The notes under the pieces were generated by a model, which saw only the letters and a program-made list of their open reading frames with translations, ran no database searches and was not told where the DNA came from. From assembly GCA_028284345.1 (NCBI GenBank), contig JANQRY010000003.1:124001-188000 (forward strand): DNA of 64,000 bases, read 5' to 3'. Origin of the DNA: Hyphococcus sp. GTDB lineage: Bacteria; Pseudomonadota; Alphaproteobacteria; Caulobacterales; Parvularculaceae. Below are positions 61,457-64,000 of this stretch, piece after piece (within the stretch, counting starts at the first letter, position 1; each line of letters opens with the position of its first letter). Position numbers and translations under genes: made by a program.

Positions 61457-61638
61457 GGCGCCCTTCTTTACCCGCCCAGTGTTAAGAACCGAGGGCATTA
61501 TCAGACAAAACTGAGAAGTAAATAAAGGCCGCGCGAATCGTCGCGCGAGCCCGCCGGCCCGTTTGACCCGCCGGACGGGCCGTATTACGCAACCCTGAGC
61601 CGCGTCACCCTGAGCGCGGAACAGCCGCAGAACATCCG

Positions 61639-62775
61639 ATGTCCACACCGTTGCAGGCGATTGAGCGATTGAGCGGCTGGTTCCGAAACGACGCCGCGCC
61701 GCGCTGGGCGCGCGCCGCCTGGGACGACGCACATGGCGGCTTTTTCGAGGCGCTGGATTTTGACGGAAAGCCGGTCCGGGGACCGCGCCGGGTGCGCGTC
61801 CAGTCCCGGCAAGTTTACACATTTTCAATGATCGGCAAGCGCGGCTGGCATGCGGACGCCGAATCGATCGCCGCCAAAGGCTTCGACTATTTAATCCGCC
61901 GGGCCTGCCCGGAGGACGGCGCGCGCGGCTGCGTCCATCTTCTCGCCGACGACGGCGCAGTCCTCGACGACCGGCGCGACCTCTACGATCAGGCGTTTCT
62001 GCTCCTCGCCTGCGCGGCCCGAATTACAGCGGCGAAATGCGATCGCGCAGCGGCGCTCGCCGAACGAACCGTCGCCTTTCTGGACCGCGAACTGGCCTCG
62101 CCCCACGGCGGCTGGCGCGAAAGCGACAGGGGCGAACTGCCGCGCCGGCAGAACCCGCACATGCATTTGTTCGAAGCCTTCATGGCGCTCTACAGCGCGA
62201 CGGCCGACGCCGCGTGGCGCGACAAGGCTGACATCGTTGCGGGCTTATTCGATCTTGCCTTTTACGATGCTGCGACCGGCGCATTGATCGAGTATTTGTC
62301 CGACGACTGGAAAGAGCGGGATCCTGAACGGGGTCAAGCGATCGAACCCGGTCATATGATGGAATGGGTTTGGCTGTTTGGTCTTTATGAACCCATCGCC
62401 GGCGCCGACAGAAGAAATATTATGCATGCGCTTTATGAATCGGCGAAGCGGCACGCTGGCGATGGATTTCTTCCCGACGCCGTCGGCGTCCGGAGCGCGT
62501 CGGGCGAGCGGCGGCTCTGGCCCCAGACCGAATATATAAAAGCCGCCTTCATGCTTTCCGCGACGCCCGACGACGATTTCGCGAAAGACGGCGCCGCCAT
62601 GATCGACGCCGTGTTCGGGTCCTATTTGAAACAGCCTGTCGCCGGACTCTGGTGCGACCAATTTAACGGCGCGGGCGCGCCCATAGCCGCAGACGTCCCG
62701 GCCAGCATCCTTTACCATTTGTTTGAAGCCGTCGCAGAAACTGAACGCTACGCACGGAAGATAAAAGAGCCATGA
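61639..62775 (+). CDS. AGE-family sugar epimerase/isomerase
   Basis: The 378-residue (alpha/alpha)6-barrel protein has DDAHGGFFEALDFDGKPVRGPRRVRVQSRQVYTFSMI, DLYDQAFLLLA, RRQNPHMHLFEAFMALY and EPGHMMEWVWLFG, all typical of N-acylglucosamine 2-epimerase and related aldose isomerases. Some members act as mannose-6-phosphate isomerase. Its stop overlaps the start of the GDP-mannose pyrophosphorylase gene, which lacks a phosphomannose-isomerase domain. A mannose-forming isomerase is therefore the likely function. ATG has CCGATG context and no strong ribosome site. Confidence 0.9.
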   Translation: MSTPLQAIERLSGWFRNDAAPRWARAAWDDAHGGFFEALDFDGKPVRGPRRVRVQSRQVYTFSMIGKRGWHADAESIAAKGFDYLIRRACPEDGARGCVHLLADDGAVLDDRRDLYDQAFLLLACAARITAAKCDRAAALAERTVAFLDRELASPHGGWRESDRGELPRRQNPHMHLFEAFMALYSATADAAWRDKADIVAGLFDLAFYDAATGALIEYLSDDWKERDPERGQAIEPGHMMEWVWLFGLYEPIAGADRRNIMHALYESAKRHAGDGFLPDAVGVRSASGERRLWPQTEYIKAAFMLSATPDDDFAKDGAAMIDAVFGSYLKQPVAGLWCDQFNGAGAPIAADVPASILYHLFEAVAETERYARKIKEP

Positions 62776-63824
62776 AGATTCAACCGGTGATCATGTCCGG
62801 CGGCGCCGGCACGCGATTGTGGCCCATGTCCCGCGCGGCCCGCCCGAAGCAGTTCCTGAAACTCGTCACCGACAAAACGATGTTTCAGGAAACGGCGCTG
62901 CGCGTGGCGCCGCAGACGGACGACGCGTTTTCGCCGCCTGTCGTCATCGCCGGCGCCGGACATGGCGCGGTTATCGCCGACCAGCTTGCGGAAATCGATA
63001 TCCTCCCCGGCGAGATCATCCTCGAACCGGCGCCGCGCAACACCGCCGCCGTCGCCGCCGTCGCCAGCGCCTGGGTCGAGGCCCATGGGGAGGACGCATT
63101 GATCCTCCTGATGCCGGCCGATCACCATATTGAGGATGCGGCGCGCTTCCGGCGCGCCGTCTCCCTCGCCGCGCGCGCCGCCGAGGACGGGTTCATCATG
63201 ACCTTCGGCATCAAGGCGAACCGTCCGCATACGGGCTATGGCTATATTGAGGCCGGCGAGACGATCTCGGACGGCGTCTGCCGCGTCGCCGCGTTTAAGG
63301 AAAAGCCAGACAAAAAGACGGCGCAATCCTATCTCGATAAAGGCGGGTTCTATTGGAACGCCGGCATCTTCCTGTTCCGCGCCAGCGACATGCTGGGCGA
63401 GCTGGAAAAGCACGCGCCGGAAATCCGCAAGGCGGCGACCGACGCCCTCGCCGAAAGCGTCATGTCCGGCGCGGCGCGGCGTCTCGACGAAGATCGCTTC
63501 GCCGCCTGTCCGGCAAATTCAATCGACTATGCGGTGATGGAAAAAACGGACCGCGCCGCGGTCGTCGCTCCTGTCGATGTCGGCTGGACCGATATTGGAA
63601 GCTGGAGCGAGGTCGCCTCGCAGTCCGGCGCGCCGGACATTGTTGACCTCGGCGACCGCAACATCATTCGCACGGACGGCACGGTCGTGGCGGCGGCCGG
63701 CGTCAGCGACCTGATCATCATTGCGACCGGCGACGCGGTCCTCGTCGCGCGCAAGGACAATGCGCAGGAGGTGCGCGCCGTCGTCGAAGAACTGAAGAAG
63801 CGCGGCCGCGAAGATTTGCTGTGA
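62772..63824 (+). CDS. manC: Mannose-1-phosphate guanylyltransferase
   Basis: The 350-residue nucleotidyltransferase has the signature SGGAGTRLWPMSRAARPKQFLKL, followed by ILEPAPRNTAAVAAVA, LLMPADHHIED, FKEKPDKKTAQSYLDKGGFYWNAGIFLF and VGWTDIGSWSE. It makes GDP-mannose from GTP and mannose-1-phosphate for polysaccharide or O-antigen. It lacks the C-terminal isomerase domain of bifunctional AlgA/ManC, which agrees with the separate AGE gene upstream. A galE start follows 14 bases later on the same strand. Confidence 0.95.
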   Translation: MKIQPVIMSGGAGTRLWPMSRAARPKQFLKLVTDKTMFQETALRVAPQTDDAFSPPVVIAGAGHGAVIADQLAEIDILPGEIILEPAPRNTAAVAAVASAWVEAHGEDALILLMPADHHIEDAARFRRAVSLAARAAEDGFIMTFGIKANRPHTGYGYIEAGETISDGVCRVAAFKEKPDKKTAQSYLDKGGFYWNAGIFLFRASDMLGELEKHAPEIRKAATDALAESVMSGAARRLDEDRFAACPANSIDYAVMEKTDRAAVVAPVDVGWTDIGSWSEVASQSGAPDIVDLGDRNIIRTDGTVVAAAGVSDLIIIATGDAVLVARKDNAQEVRAVVEELKKRGREDLL

Positions 63825-63838
63825 AGGCGTAAGAAATC

Positions 63839-64000
63839 ATGACCCAACGAATCGTCGTCACCGGCGGCGCCGGCTACATCGGCAGCCATGTCTGCGTCGA
63901 GCTTCTCGCCTCGGGGCGGGACGTCCTGATTGTCGATGATTTTTCAAATTCGCACCAGCAAGCGGTCGCGCGGATCGAGGAGCTTGCACAACGCGGCGTT
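63839..64000 (+). CDS. galE: UDP-glucose 4-epimerase, partial (5' end)
   Basis: The window ends after 54 codons, which read MTQRIVVTGGAGYIGSHVCV, then ELLASGRDVLIVDDFSNSHQQAVARIEELA. The TGGAGYIGSHVC nucleotide-binding motif and DDFSN are diagnostic for GalE, which interconverts UDP-glucose and UDP-galactose. It follows the GDP-mannose gene in the same operon, supporting a surface-polysaccharide locus continuing to the right. Confidence 0.9.
   Translation, partial: MTQRIVVTGGAGYIGSHVCVELLASGRDVLIVDDFSNSHQQAVARIEELAQRGV

Overview
The window looks like a chromosome segment of a marine-type alphaproteobacterium. It is GC-rich. The core genes lon, clpX, clpP and tig sit together with an HU gene, glnB and glnA are close to each other, and there are two TonB-dependent receptors and few sugar transporters. 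A Parvularculales or Hyphomonadaceae-like lineage would fit, but I cannot fix the genus from sequence alone.

Bases 1-27,084 form an accessory catabolic region. Going right from the left edge: two Tat-type DJ-1/PfpI proteins with the active-site layout of isonitrile hydratases (the first cut by the window edge); a TonB receptor; a leftward operon (intradiol dioxygenase alpha-like and beta-like subunits, M20 N-deacylase, MHS transporter); an IclR regulator; a leftward pair (class-III aminotransferase and BKACE enzyme); and a rightward seven-gene operon (CaiB-type CoA transferase, SMP-30 lactonase-like, DHDPS-family enzyme, three-subunit FAD/[2Fe-2S] amino acid dehydrogenase, SDR). After these come a SnoaL-like protein, exported proteins, a YceI lipoprotein, a TonB receptor with a PepSY membrane protein, two related four-helix membrane proteins and a PQQ dehydrogenase. 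Similar AT-rich inverted repeats of the form GTTTTGTA..TCAAAC lie upstream of most of these units. This suggests one regulon, probably under the local IclR protein. My reading is uptake and stepwise breakdown of a nitrogen-containing compound. The substrate is unknown.

Bases 27,183-34,327 are a Cu/Ag efflux operon: a Cys/His-rich exported protein, a TolC-like outer-membrane channel, CusB, CusA and a CusF-like lipoprotein. Then come a hypothetical exported protein and the 3'-end remnant of a tandem paralogue, up to a tRNA-Val at 35.8 kb.

From 35.8 kb on the content is mostly core: HU, Lon, ClpX, ClpP, trigger factor, tRNA-Leu, a GNAT protein, the NAD(P)H-hydrate repair enzyme, glnB, a 2OG-Fe oxygenase, an ELM1-like protein, glnA, an ArsR/SRPBCC/membrane-protein operon with a 34-bp operator palindrome, an Old Yellow Enzyme relative, parE, mtfA, a YggT protein, tRNA-Ala, a DUF1295 protein and a GMC oxidoreductase. 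Next is a conserved trio (retropepsin-like protease, 7TM inactive transglutaminase, ATP-grasp ligase). The window ends in nucleotide-sugar genes (AGE-family epimerase, GDP-mannose pyrophosphorylase, start of galE).
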